DNA from: Pontederia crassipes | Lineage: Eukaryota > Streptophyta > Magnoliopsida > Commelinales > Pontederiaceae | Length of the DNA stretch: 64,000 bases | Direction of reading: 5' to 3' | Assembly (NCBI GenBank): GCA_030549335.1 | Contig: CM060197.1 | Location: 744,001 to 808,000, forward strand | Shown: in pieces, positions 10,417 to 21,886 of the stretch | How positions within the stretch are numbered: position 1 is the first letter of the stretch | Layout of the letters: every line of letters begins with the position of its first letter | Notes under the pieces: generated by a model | The model's database searches: none | What the model saw: only the letters and a program-made list of their open reading frames with translations | Told to the model about the DNA's origin: nothing | Program-made: the position numbers and the translations under genes

Positions 10417-11713
10417 TGATGCGTGTATAATTGATAGCAAACACTAGCAAATGCACTAGTCACTCAAGTAATAAAGTGAATGAGTAAAGTTATCGTTCCC
10501 ACGAGGACGATTAATAATTTATATTTTATTTTAACCTTGTTAATTGAGAAATTAAGAAAATATATAATTTCAGATGTGAGTAAAAAGAAAATAATAAAAT
10601 AAAAGAAATAATCACCTGGAGAAATAATGATTTGATGATTGTAGCACATAATTATCGCCACTAAATGTAATAAATTTTCTCAACTTAGAATTAATTGAAT
10701 CAATAATAAAGTGAATTCTCAAAATTAGTTGATTAATGTTTCGGACTTTAACTACTATCTTATGAATCAATTAGAATAAATTAATCCTTTCGAATTTTAA
10801 TTTACTTAATTAAATCATAAAAATGAAATTAATATCAAGGACTTTCTTAAGTCACCTTAATAACTACACAAATTAGTTCTCTTTCGATTTTCCTAATTGT
10901 GACATGTAATAAATAAAATCAATCCTAAAAACTATCATGAAGATAATCACTTATTCTCATATAGCAATCGAATAACAAATCATGAAATCAAAGGAACGCA
11001 TTAAACATGAAATTGCAATGCTATTACAGATTTAAATCAAACTAATATCAAGAAGAATCTAATATATAAATAGGGTTCAACTAGGATGGCCTAATAAAAG
11101 AATAAATTTGAGAATAACAACATCAAATTTGGAATGAAAATGTAGGGAAAAGAAAATAAAAACTCTAGCATATGCTAAGCACGTCCTCTCTCGAGTTTCC
11201 GACAGAGCTTCGCTATTATCCTCGCACTTCTCCTCTTTCTAGACTTCAAAACTATGCTCCAGAGATCTTTTTCCAAACCCTCTTCTACCTCCTTTTATAG
11301 GTTTTCTCGTCCTCCAAGAAAAAAAATCAAAAATATATTCAAAAAGTGGATAAAAACAACTTTAAAATGGCCTAACAGACCGTCGTCACGGCCGTGAAAG
11401 GCTCTGTCACGGTCGTGACAGAAAGCTGTCAAGGCTGAAAATATTTAGCCAAATTTCTGCTGGAAATCTCTCTGTCACGACCATGATAGAAATTGTCACG
11501 GTTGTGACAGTTTTCTGAGCTGTTTTAAACCTTTTCTTGTCTCGATTTCGACGTTTTCTCAAATCCTGTCATGAATAATTTTCAGACTTAGGTAGAAATC
11601 AAATCTAAATAAAATTATATGAAAATGAATCAAAACTCCTCTTTTCTAAACATAAAAATATTCTAAAATACTAATCAAATAGCCTAAACCAATGCATAAT
11701 TTTTCGTGCATCA
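10417..11713 (-). mobile_element. Solo LTR with 5-bp target duplication
   Basis: The segment starts TGATGCGTGTATAATT and ends ATTTTTCGTGCATCA, giving TG...CA ends with short inverted repeats. It is flanked on both sides by TAGAT (10412-10416 and 11714-11718), a 5-bp target duplication typical of LTR retrotransposon integration. On the minus strand a TATAAAAGGAGG box lies near 11285-11300, consistent with an LTR promoter in minus orientation. No gag or pol is present, so this is best read as a 1,297-bp solo LTR left by recombination. It contains palindromic GTCACGGTCGTGAC-type words at 11385-11510. Confidence 0.75.
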
Positions 11714-11718
11714 TAGAT

Positions 11719-12109
11719 CATTCAATATTATATAGTTCTCTTTGGCTAAAATAATATATATTGTATGAAAATTTTTCCATTATGAAAGCCTATATATATA
11801 TATATATATGTATATATACCATAGAAATACTGTCTGTCTCAAATATGGGATACTATGTAACTATTTAGGATTGTAGGTTTTGAAGGGATACAGTAATTAT
11901 ATGTAAACCATCATTTATCGACCTTCTTTTTGTACGAGATTAAAAAAGGCATCAAGTTTTAACACTTCGAAAATTTTAAGAATTTGATTCAATTTTAAAT
12001 CGGAACTCAATCGAGACAAGTTTTCCAAATCCCGAAGACCAAGACAAGCTAAATTGGAACGTCCCATTTTCGACTCAATTTTTTATATTATCCAAGTAAC
12101 ATTGTTATA
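11719..12109. other. Intergenic, AT repeat
   Basis: AT-rich DNA with a short TA repeat near 11790-11815. No gene recognised. Confidence 0.5.
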
Positions 12110-12463
12110 TATAAATTACTCCTCCTTCCAAAAAAAAATAAGAAATAACAAATATAAAAAATAAAAAAATCATTGAAAAGATCAAAGTAGTAAACAAAAA
12201 AATAATTATCATTTATGAAAAAGACTAAATTATCCTCCTCCGATTTTTTTCTTTTTTTATATTTATTATTTGATGTGTCACGGAGGGAGGAGTAATTTAG
12301 TCTTTTCATAAATAAGAAATTAAAAAATAATAGAAAATATAACAGAAGTAGACATAATGATTAAAGTGAAAAAATCATGATAGTTTAGGAATAAAAAATA
12401 AGTTTATAGTTTGAAATTAGATGCGAAAAATTATAATAGTTTAATAAAGCTTTATGAAAATAA
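12110..12463. repeat. AT-rich inverted-repeat element, left-truncated copy
   Basis: This segment matches the internal part and the right terminal repeat of the full element at 24801-25313. Shared blocks include TAAATTATCC, TTATTTGATGTGT and the end reading ...TTTATGAAAATAA, whose complement equals the other copy's left terminus. The left terminal repeat is missing. Confidence 0.6.
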
Positions 12464-12881
12464 TTCTTTTTTTAGAAAAAAAGTAGAACGACACCGATTT
12501 TGCCCACCGATATTATTTTTCCTCCCAGTCGGCGGGATTGATCACCTCTTTGTTCAATTGTATGTGTTTGTGGTTATTTCTTTTCACTGTTGAGAGTTGA
12601 AACTCATGTTTTTTTACTGGTGCTGGTAGTATTTTTTTTCATAATTGACTTTTTTTAGGATATTATTATTGTGACACTAAAAATTTACTGTTATCATTTA
12701 CTATTGTGAACATTATTATCCTTATAATTCGAGACTTGATTGGTTCTCGAGTTATAAGTACAATTCCGTTCTTGAAGATGCGACACAAGACGTAGTCGAA
12801 CATAGTCAGGTCGAGACGTTGTGACATTTAAATTTTTTATCAATTGTGAATTTGACTTGGATTAAATTTTGTATCATGCAG

Positions 12882-14330
12882 ATGTTTCGTTTTGGTAAAA
12901 ATAAAAATAAAGGAAAGGAGTCGGTCGTCCCTAGAGCTCAATCTACTCTGTCGGCTCCTAGATCAACCATGAGCATTCGCATAATCAAACATTATTCTCC
13001 TCCGCCGACTTCTTTCTCTCACGCTGATATTACGAACTTGGAGACACAATTGTCAGAAGAACCCGTCAGAGTTCGCCGTTCCGCAGAAGCCTCAGACCAG
13101 GCTTCGTCAAATCGTGTTTACAAAGCAACTTGCATCCAGATGGGAATTTAGGGTAAGTGTTATTTTATGTATTTTGAATCCTTATTCATTTTGTGATTCA
13201 GCCATGACATTTTATAATTTTGTATCCTTCTAGGTTTGTACCGTCGAAACCCGCGGCTACGGCAGTTACTAAAGTGTTGCGACATAAGTATACTGAAACG
13301 TGGCTTATATGGAGGGAAGTTCCTTATGACACGAGACAGATGTTATTTAATGAATTTCAAGTATCCTTAGAAGTCAACATGGTCATTAAAATTTATCTTC
13401 GTAATACTTTAATTATTTTTATACACATGCAGGCTGATGTGTGGTGGGAGTCCAAGAATATAGAATGGAAGGCTTTTAATTCTAGGTGCTCGAAAAGATT
13501 GTCCACGATGCTTTCGGAAGCTCGACTTGCTGGAGAACGACCCAATTGGATCCCCGAGGTCGTTTGGATCGATTTGCTACGATAGTGGTCCACCGAGGAG
13601 TACAAATTGAAATGCGAAAAAGCAAAAACCAATCGAGAGTCCGACCAGGGAGCGTGCTTGCATTCAGACAGATGTGTATCCACGAGCACGATTGCTAAAA
13701 AATGGTAAAATCTTTCAATATAGTGTCGACAAAATATTATACTTTATTCCACAAAATATTATCCTATTGCAGGAGAAAGAAACGGGTAGACCACCTACTC
13801 AGGACGAAATATTTCTCCAAACTCATTAGAAGAAGAACAAAGAATGTATTTTGGATTATGCCCGGGAGACATATGTATGTAAATTTATGTGCCATTATTA
13901 TTTCTAAATTGCAAGTTAATAGTTAATTATTTTTGCCGGTTCTTTGTTTTTTTTATATTTTAGGAGTCTTATAAAATAAAAGAAGTTGATCACATTACGC
14001 AAACCATGAAGGAGGGGACCACACCGTTGACCCCAAGACAACTTTGGACGGACCACGTCGGCGTGAAGAAGGGTCGCATTTATGGCCTTGGATCTTCTGT
14101 GAGTACAACAGAAATAGATATTGGATATGGTCGTAAATCTACTTCAAGTTCATCTTTTTCTGGTCAAGGTATGCAAAAATTATGGATTAGATGAGGCATT
14201 CGATTAGGGAAGAGCTCAGACAGGAGTTCGAAGAACGTGAACGTCGTAACAAGACTGAAATGAAGAAAATGATGCATGCCATCATGCGTGGCGAATTTGA
14301 CGACGACGACGCAGAGGTAAATTCATTATA
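12882..14330 (+). pseudogene. CACTA Transposase_24-type gene, decayed
   Basis: Several exons can be followed. Exon 1 starts MFRFGKNKNKGKESVV at 12882 and runs to a GTAAGT donor near 13152. The next begins after TTCTAG near 13234 with FVPSKPAATAVTKVLRHKYT and WLIWREVPYDTRQM. A third starts after GCAG at 13433 with ADVWWESKNIEWKAF and EARLAGERPNWIPEVVW. After frame changes come TNRESD-like and EKETGRPPTQDEIFLQTH-like segments, then ITQTMKEGTTPLTPRQLWTD. This is the order of conserved blocks in the plant transposase domain PF03004. Stops and frame changes (for example at 13583 and 14191) break it, so it is most likely inactive. Confidence 0.75.
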
Positions 14331-14799
14331 CTTAATTTTTTTTGAAATTTGCTTTAATTTTACTCATTAGATTCATATGCACTTTGACATCAACATGACC
14401 TAGAGAAATAAGGGTATATGAGTACTAACTTAGATTTTACTCTTCATCAGATTTCAAATCCGAATTCATATTTTTTTTTTAATTTCATATGGGTATTAAC
14501 TTTCTCAATTCTCTATGTCTTGTGCAATGATGTTCGAATTGTTTTGCGACCAAGACTTCAGAACTTCAGCTCTTCATATCTTCATCGTGACCAAGACTTC
14601 AATTTGTTTGCTTTAGTTTGTGTTTGGAATGGTGTTTGAATTATGTGATGTTGTGTTATTTGTGATAGTTATTATCTGTTGAATTATGTGATGTTGTGTT
14701 ATCTGTGATGGTTATTATCTATTGAATTATGTGATGGTTGGAATGTTGAATTATGTTGTATTATCTGTTCGGACATTAAATTTTAACATTTTTTTGTTT

Positions 14800-15290
14800 C
14801 CGACGGTTCTGACCGTCAGAAACAGCTGAAAATTGATTATCGACAACGGATTTTTTTGATACTTACCGACGGTTCTAACCGTCCGTGTAGTATTATCGAC
14901 TGTCTTAGCCGTCGAAAATCACCTATGGAGTCGACAGGTGAAACTGTCGATCTGAGTTTGTCAATGATTTAAACCGTTGATACTATCGACGGTTAAAGTC
15001 GCCGATACCTATCGACGATTTAAACCGTCGATAGTATCGATGGTTCAAACCGCCGATAAATATCGACGGCTTAAATCGTCGATAGTATCGACGACGGTTC
15101 GTGCCGTCGTTACTCAACGTTCGACGGCCGCGTCCGTCAGCTAGACCGTCTGTAATATCGACGGTTCAAAAATAATCGTCGCAAATAGTTTGCGACGCCT
15201 CATTTTCGCACGGACACTATCCGTCGAAAGAACCGTCAAAAAATGTTATTTTCGACGGCTCTGGCCATTTTACAGACAGTTGGACCATCT
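14800..15290. repeat. CACTA subterminal repeat array
   Basis: Many copies of a roughly 12-bp word in both orientations, of the form TATCGACGGTTTAAACCGTC. They alternate so that neighbours form palindromes. Such arrays bind the element's own transposase in En/Spm elements. The array ends about 25 bases before the terminal repeat. Confidence 0.75.
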
Positions 15291-15314
15291 GTAATAGGCA
15301 ATTTTCTTGTAGTG

Positions 15315-15755
15315 TTGGTTCCTAGGGTTCCGGGCAATCAACCTATCAAATTACGCATTAAAGATTAGTCAAAAAGAGATGATCATAATTTTAGGTCAGC
15401 TGATTTTAAAATTATTTGTAAACTATCTCATCTTACGTAGCAAAACGGAGTACTTTTAAAAATGCTTTTTTTTCTTTTCTTTTAAATCAACCACCCAAAA
15501 GAATGTTATCTTCTGTTGAGAATCATGCAAGCCCTTGAGATCGATGATATTTTATTACATGAGTTCTTGATCTTGCTCACCGAAAAGAAAAGCCTTGAAC
15601 TCTTAATAAAGTACATTAGTTTTGCACAAAGTGAACGGTAACTGCTAGGTTTAATAGCTAATTCGATCGCTAAAATTTCAACGATGTTACCTGGTTTGTA
15701 CAAGCCAATGGCGGGCATGGCAGTTCTTCGACTTCGGTTTGTCTAATATCATTAT
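15315..15755. other. Intergenic, nothing recognised
   Basis: Short spacer between the CACTA end and the MULE-type element. The 70-codon minus-strand frame at 15506-15718 has no motif. Confidence 0.5.
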
Positions 15756-15764
15756 CTTTTAGAT

Positions 15765-16859
15765 GGATTTAATGGGCAAGCTCCCCCACTTGATTGGGTA
15801 ACATCTTATTGCTTAGATGTAGAGCCGTCCGAGTGAAAGTCGACGGATGGTTTAATCACGGTTCAGCAGCAGTTTAATACTGATTCAATTGGAAAATGAT
15901 CATTCCATCTCTCTTTTCTCTCCTCTTCTATTCTCTTGTGATCCACTCGTGTCCTAGCCCACAGTCATCAAACCACATCGCTAATGCCTTTGCTCGAAGT
16001 CGTCGATGCCACTTGTCCACTTCTCTTCTCCTTTGCTCGAAGTCGTCGGAATCTGCAATCTGCTTCTCCTCACGTCGCTGGTGCCCACAACCCCTCTCCG
16101 AACTTGCCAGCGCCCATGGCCTCATCCTCACTCCCGAAGTCTCTAGCGCCCACGACCTCTTCCTCGCTCTCGAGATCATTGACGTCAACGACCTCATCCT
16201 CGTAGTGATCTGCTCCTCCTCACTCTTGAAGTCGTTGGTGTCGAAATCGCTAGAATGAAGCTGTCGAAATCACCTCTCCCCGACGACTTCAGGACATGCA
16301 TAATTGAGGAGAACAGGGCACAGGTGAAGAGCTAAGGGTGGACATGCACGATTGTCTCCACAGTGGTGCCTATAGTGTGCAGGGGCCGGATGATCGGGCC
16401 GACGAGAGTGCACCATGCCGTAGACGTTGCAGCCATCAAGGGCGTCAACGAGGGAGCATTGGAGGTTGAAGCTAGCGTGAGCGAGAGCTTTGAGGGGTCC
16501 ACCGTCGCACCGGTCAAGGGCGAGGAAGCTGCCAGCCTTGCCGAATGCGGCACATGCCACGGAGGACTTCTCCACCAACATGAAGGTGACTCACCCGCAT
16601 GGTTCGCGAGGAAGTAGGAGGCGCACGTCAACATCTCCCTGTCACGTCTCCTCCCCGACGATGGAAGTTTGACTTATCCTTTTGCAAATCCTGTGCTAAC
16701 TCGTCTATTGAACCGAGATTAAACCACACGTCCCATGACGTCTGTTGAACCGAGATTAAACCGCACGTCTCATGACCTACCATCCATTTTCAATCGGACA
16801 TCCCTAAATCTAGGCAGTAGAATGCTACCCAATTAAATAGAAGCATGCCCATTAAATCC
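15765..16859. mobile_element. MULE-type element with GC-rich filler (Pack-MULE candidate)
   Basis: The left end (from GGATTTAATGGGCA) and the complement of the right end agree over about 110 bases, including GGATTTAATGGGCA and GGTTTAATC-CGGTTCA blocks. The flanks are CTTTTAGAT (15756-15764) and TTTTTAGAT (16860-16868), a 9-bp duplication with one mismatch, as in Mutator-like elements. The centre (15900-16670) is GC-rich and unlike the flanks. It has overlapping frames on both strands (plus 15896-16258 and 16363-16617; minus 16270-16581 and 16332-16634) and no transposase. Captured gene fragments would explain this; I do not recognise the source gene. Confidence 0.65.
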
Positions 16860-16868
16860 TTTTTAGAT

Positions 16869-17276
16869 AGACATTGAACTTTCTATTCTGAGATAACATC
16901 ACACCTATAGTTACGCTAGGTGGAACTAGGAACTTTCATATCACGCTGCATGATGGTTCAATAATCTCCAAGTTAGTAAGCAAGATTTCTCTAACCATTT
17001 GGGCCATGTATATTCTATGTAAAATAAATTCCTTAGAAAAGATATATTTTCTCAAAACAATTTTTTTTAAAAAAAAATGTAATTTAATGTTTTTGTTAGA
17101 TATTTTCATGAGACAGTATGAGACTGAAAATTTGATTTCCATCCAAGTGCTACGGAAGTCATCTTTCATTGATCATGATTTTCTTACTTATCAAACACAA
17201 AAGGAATCTCCATTAATGGTAGTTTGCGTAATATGATTAAGAAAAAGAAACTGTGTATAACCATGCATGTCCCGGG
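16869..17276. other. Intergenic, nothing recognised
   Basis: AT-rich DNA. The overlapping frames at 16936-17169 (minus) and 17006-17236 (plus) have no motif. Confidence 0.5.
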
Positions 17277-18312
17277 CAATGTTATTAAAATCAGCCCGGA
17301 CCGGCCGGTTCAACCACGAACCGGTACTTGGTCCGGTCCGGTTTGACATTAACATCATTTTACAAATTGAGCCGGCCAATATCCAGTTGAACCGAAAAAA
17401 AACCGGTGAAAGGGCGAACCGGTCAAGAATTGGTTTAGGATTTTTTTTTCAAAAGTCAATTTAAATTGAAATAAGTTACTAACATGGAAGGAAATTTTTA
17501 AAAATAATAATAAAAGAGGAAATACGTGACCAATGTTAAATAAAATTAGGAAGGGAGAAATAAATATGGAAAGATAATTAATAGGGAGAGAAAATTATAA
17601 TGGAACAAAATTAGAAGGGGGGAAATAAATATAGAAAGATAATTAATAGGGAGAGGAAATTATAAACAAAGAAAATGAATGATTAGAGGAGATGATTAGG
17701 GGAGAAGAATTTGAAATTAAAGGAAAATGAAGAATTCGGTGTAGAAGAAATAAAGAATGGAGAAAATAAATTAAATAAGCTAACAAAATAAAAAAACAAT
17801 GATTTGGGATAAAACATGTTAATATCTTATCACCAGAACTATAAAATAATAATAATAATAATAATAATAATGTTTGAATAAGTATTAAAACTTTTAAATA
17901 TAATAATAATTAGAAAAAGAATAAATTTCAAAAAAAAAGAGAAACACAAAGTGAAAGAAAAAAGGACGAATAAATGAAAATAAATACGAACCAACAATTT
18001 TAAAAGTTAATTAGGTTTAAATAAATTAGTATATCATCACAAATACTACATAAATAATAAAGAATATAATAATGTATTAATTATGATAACTTAAGATAGC
18101 TTAAATTTATAGAATATAATAAATAATAAATTGGAGTATGATATATTTTATAATATATTAATTGTGATATATATTCCAAATTAATATATATATATATATA
18201 TAATACTATTTTAATAAATCCGGTCCAATCCGATCGAACCCGATCGAACCGATCCAACCATGATCCGGTAAGAAGTCCGGTCCGATCGCTGGTCCGGTCC
18301 GAGGTTTAAAGA
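17277..18312. repeat. CCGGT-ended repeat family, copy 2
   Basis: The left end (AATGTTATTAAAATCAGCCC then GGACCGGCCGGTTCAACC) and the right end (CCGGTCCGATCGCTGGTCCG then GTCCGAGGTTTAAA) form imperfect inverted ends rich in CCGGT. Between them is AT-rich, purine-rich non-coding DNA with an AAT repeat at 17844-17871 and a TA repeat near 18186-18203. The same structure occurs at 9334-9862 and 50567-51432. Confidence 0.6.
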
Positions 18313-21225
18313 GATTGCATTAAAAAACAGTGGCAGCTTTCGTTCCTTGTACTCTTTGCATGTTCGTGATATTCTAAACTTAAAATTATTTGAAGCCACC
18401 GAATTATGGCGTTTACTTTGTTTAATATCCAGATAGATACCTACAGAAACCAATTGGAAGAACTGGGGCAATACTTCAATCAGCAGAAATCAAACATATC
18501 TACAATTAAGAGAACAAAAAAGAAGTCGTGCCAAACTATATGGAATGTTCGGCAGTTGAGGTATGCATATAAAACTACTTGCCAAGAGTTCATAAATTTA
18601 ACTCAGGTCCTGGTCTATCAAATATAACTCATGATCATCCACTGAGTCATGTTCCTGAAGGATTGTGTTGTGTGCATTTCATCACTAGCTTGCTACCTAG
18701 TTCGATTCACTCTTTGCTAATGTTCTTTATTTTATTTTATTTTTTTGCAGTCACTGTTCAATACTTGCTCCATTGTTTCCTCTCAATGCGGCTAACTGGA
18801 GAACCATCAATTGGATAGATACAAGTAGAGGTAAAAGAAGTCCCAGTACCATACCTCACATGCACAGTTCGTAAGACCTTTAGTTGAATAAATGGAGATA
18901 CCTCCTCAAAAAAGGGAAAAAAATTAAAAGAAATACAGATAAAAAGGAACCGCGTAGAATACCTCGCATATAATGTCTTCTATACTACAGAAGATTCTGT
19001 GGCAGACAATTTGCTTGGAGTATGTGGAGTCTTGCAGACTACCTGTAAAAAGAATGAAATGACAAGCAGAATGCCCAAGCTTAATTTTATGGCAAATGGT
19101 AAGAGGACGTATAGTCTTTGTATATTAACTGTCAATCCCAAAGCTAAATACAGTTCCAGTCACTTCTAAAGATCGACAGTTCTTAAAGAAAAAAGGAAGT
19201 GCATGCCTATTAAAATAAATAGACAAATATCAAAAGCATTTTATTCAAAATTTAAGTACTTAAAAAATATACAGTTGTTTGAGTGGTTCAGGACAGTTTG
19301 CAGGAAATACGATATAATTGATGATGCAGTACAGAATACATTTTCATCACTGGCCTTGGAATATGACCACAAATGTTATGTATGTTATTCATCATAAGTC
19401 AGTCAAAACTCACCTAGAATATTTATGAGAAATGACCTAATATTATATCGTGCTATGATTGTCTTCTTATCTCGCCATGTTGGATTTGTTAAGTAGATGC
19501 CCATGACTTCTTTTACAATAAGCTGGATGTGAAATTGCAATCACATGGTTAACTCAGAAAGTTCACCATCATCTCCTATGAATGAGGTGCTTGTTGCTAG
19601 GATTAAGAAGCTGAGAAAAACAGATATCTTCTACCTGTAGGTCTCCCTTCCAGCTCAAAGAAGATGATTCTCCAATGAGCTCCATATATACATTTTTCAT
19701 ATGTCCTGTAGCATGAAAAGGTTCGGATAAGGGTCAGCTGGGACTATCATCAAACTTCGAAAGAAGATTTGATATCAGCTATGAATATAATAATATTCCC
19801 TGTCCTGTACTCCTTTAACCAAGAATATGACCTTGATAGCAGCTGCTCCATAAAGTGGATGATGCAGTTTCATAAAAGAGAATGTCGAATGAATATAAAC
19901 CATTTCATATTCTCTGGTCAGAGGCCTGAGATCCTCTTTCAGAGGTACTTTACCAGTAGAGTTAATTATCAATGGAAACATAGAACAAACTAGAACAGTT
20001 GATGTAATCGCTCCTTAGCTGGTTAATACACATTCAAGTTACAGACATAGAGTCTGTTTAATGCTTCTTTAGTTTTTTTTTTTCTTTCTTTTTGAGAAGG
20101 TAATGCTTCTTTAGTTAACAGGAAGGACCAGGTGCTTAGGGACCCCTAGATGATACAGAGAAAAAAAAGTGATTCAAGTTGCAGGTTTCTGTTAATTAGC
20201 TCTAAGCTCAGGTTCAAAACATGTGAATCTTTCATTTCCAATTTATATTCCAGTTTTAAAAGTATTATTTTCAATTTTCTCTGTGATAATTCAAGCAACC
20301 CGACTTTCTCAAAAGATTCAACCAACCCAAACTTCATATTAAAGTGAAACACCCAAAAAGAAGAAATAGAACTTCATCCAAGAGTGAGTTTCTAATTTTA
20401 GTAAGAGTAAAGGAAGTTTCAGAGGTAAAGATGAACCGGGAAGTTTAGGAGGAAGGACCTACTACACCAGATTTGGTGGCATGTTACAGAGAGTCATTAT
20501 TTTCCACCCTTGAAGATCATCAGGTGAACAATCCTAATTTAATTCATCCATACACCAAATTATCATAGATATCCCAGATTCCTATTCATAATCTAATCTA
20601 TAAACTGCCTCAATGATGTGGTTTCTTTTTTTTTATATACATAGGGAAGCCATAAGACACTGCATAAGCAAAGTTTTAAAAAAGAAGGAAAGTTATATTC
20701 ATCACAAACTTAGTTCTCATTATTATTTTCTTAAACATATCTTCAGCATGTTAAAGTATAAACCTGATATGTCCACTCTTGACCATTCACTTGTCTCGGG
20801 CTCAAGAAACTAATTGGCGATGAAACTGGATAAGAAACTAAAATATGCCCAGTTAGTGCCAATGTGAATGTTAAAAGTGATCAGCAAAATCCATGATGTG
20901 ATTTGGTAAAAGGCATAAGATCTCAGCTTCGATCAACTGAAGGAACATAAGCAACCATAACAACAAGAGCTCTTACACCAAAATACACTGATTGTTTCTA
21001 GTTGAACTGAATTACCAGGATTCATTGATGCGCACATGAGAATGTGAGAAGTCAAGCATGTAATCTCCTCTATAAACCAGAGCCCCTCAAAGATTCTGCA
21101 TGCACGAGAGCAAGCAGGCAAGATGCTGACAACTGCGATCTCATTTGATTAGAATCCCATATGTAGCATTTGGCTCAAAAAAATGAAGATGGTTCTGATT
21201 TTATAAGTTGCGGTGATCTGACTTA
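18313..21225. other. Long non-coding stretch 3' of the PPR gene
   Basis: No protein family recognised on either strand; frames here stay below about 80 codons. Base composition is milder than in the transposon regions. The stretch could hold long 3' untranslated sequence or introns of the minus-strand PPR transcript, but no splice pairs were convincing. Confidence 0.4.
20075..20100 (-). mobile_element. Tiny retroposon-like insertion (poly-A remnant)
   Basis: A 26-bp T-rich insert (complement: CCTTCTCAAAAAGAAAG plus A run) is flanked by perfect 16-bp direct repeats TAATGCTTCTTTAGTT (20059-20074 and 20101-20116). This is the footprint of target-primed insertion of a severely truncated poly-A element. 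Confidence 0.55.
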
Positions 21226-21886
21226 TCATGCAAAAGCAATGTCTTGTTGAATTTTATCAAGCAGCTTAAATGCCTCCTTGTAGTCTCCACAAGCAAAACA
21301 GTCTGCCAATGTAAACAATCCAACACAGGTAATCTTTTGCTCTATCATGTCCCAAAAGGTCTCATCATGTTCAATACAACATTCAAGTGTATTTCCAGGG
21401 GCACAACAATGGATTTCTCTCCGTCCACACATTGCCTTCAATTTTGAAGAAACATAGAAGCCTTTCAAGTGCCAATAGTGTTACTGCATAAGGGCAATGG
21501 ACATGTAACACTTGTGCCTTGGCAAGCATGCGTGAATGCGGGATTTAGTTCAGTTACATAATGATGCATGTCCAGAAACATATAGGTCCATTGCTTAAAG
21601 CATGGCAGTGGATTTCTCACCCAATACACAATGCCTTTAATTTTGAAGAAGCACAGAAGACCATGAACTGCCATCAGGGGTTGCACGAATAGTGCACTTG
21701 GCTTTTAGCTAGTACACATATTTTACATGCGGCCACACATTGCTTCAGACAAGGCAACATGCACGAATTTCAACCTTATCACATTTAGTTTTGTTCCAGA
21801 AATGATGCAAGTTCAGAAACACGCATCTCTTTCAGTGGAAGCCAATAAACTCCAAGATATCACCAACTTTTGGTGCACTTTGGGAG
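21226..21886 (-). repeat. Diverged tandem duplication downstream of the PPR gene
   Basis: On the minus strand two related blocks each contain CTTCTTCAAAATT(G/A)AAGGCA followed by GAGAAATCCA (around 21410-21465 and 21610-21670), about 200 bases apart. A 80-codon frame (21226-21468) ends ADCFACGDYKEAFKLLDKIQ, which looks vaguely like one helical repeat of a PPR or TPR protein. It could be 3' untranslated sequence of the PPR gene or an old duplicate; neither is proven. Confidence 0.35.

Larger units (their letters stand above)
12480..15314 (+). mobile_element. CACTA (En/Spm) transposon, 5' end not found
   Basis: The right end reads TTTTCTTGTAGTG, the complement of the CACTACAAGAAAA terminal repeat of plant CACTA elements, and stops at 15314. 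It contains a decayed Transposase_24 gene and a dense array of inverted subterminal words. No matching left CACTA end was found, and no transposase of the TNP2 type lies upstream, so the element is probably 5'-truncated. The start coordinate is arbitrary. Confidence 0.75.
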
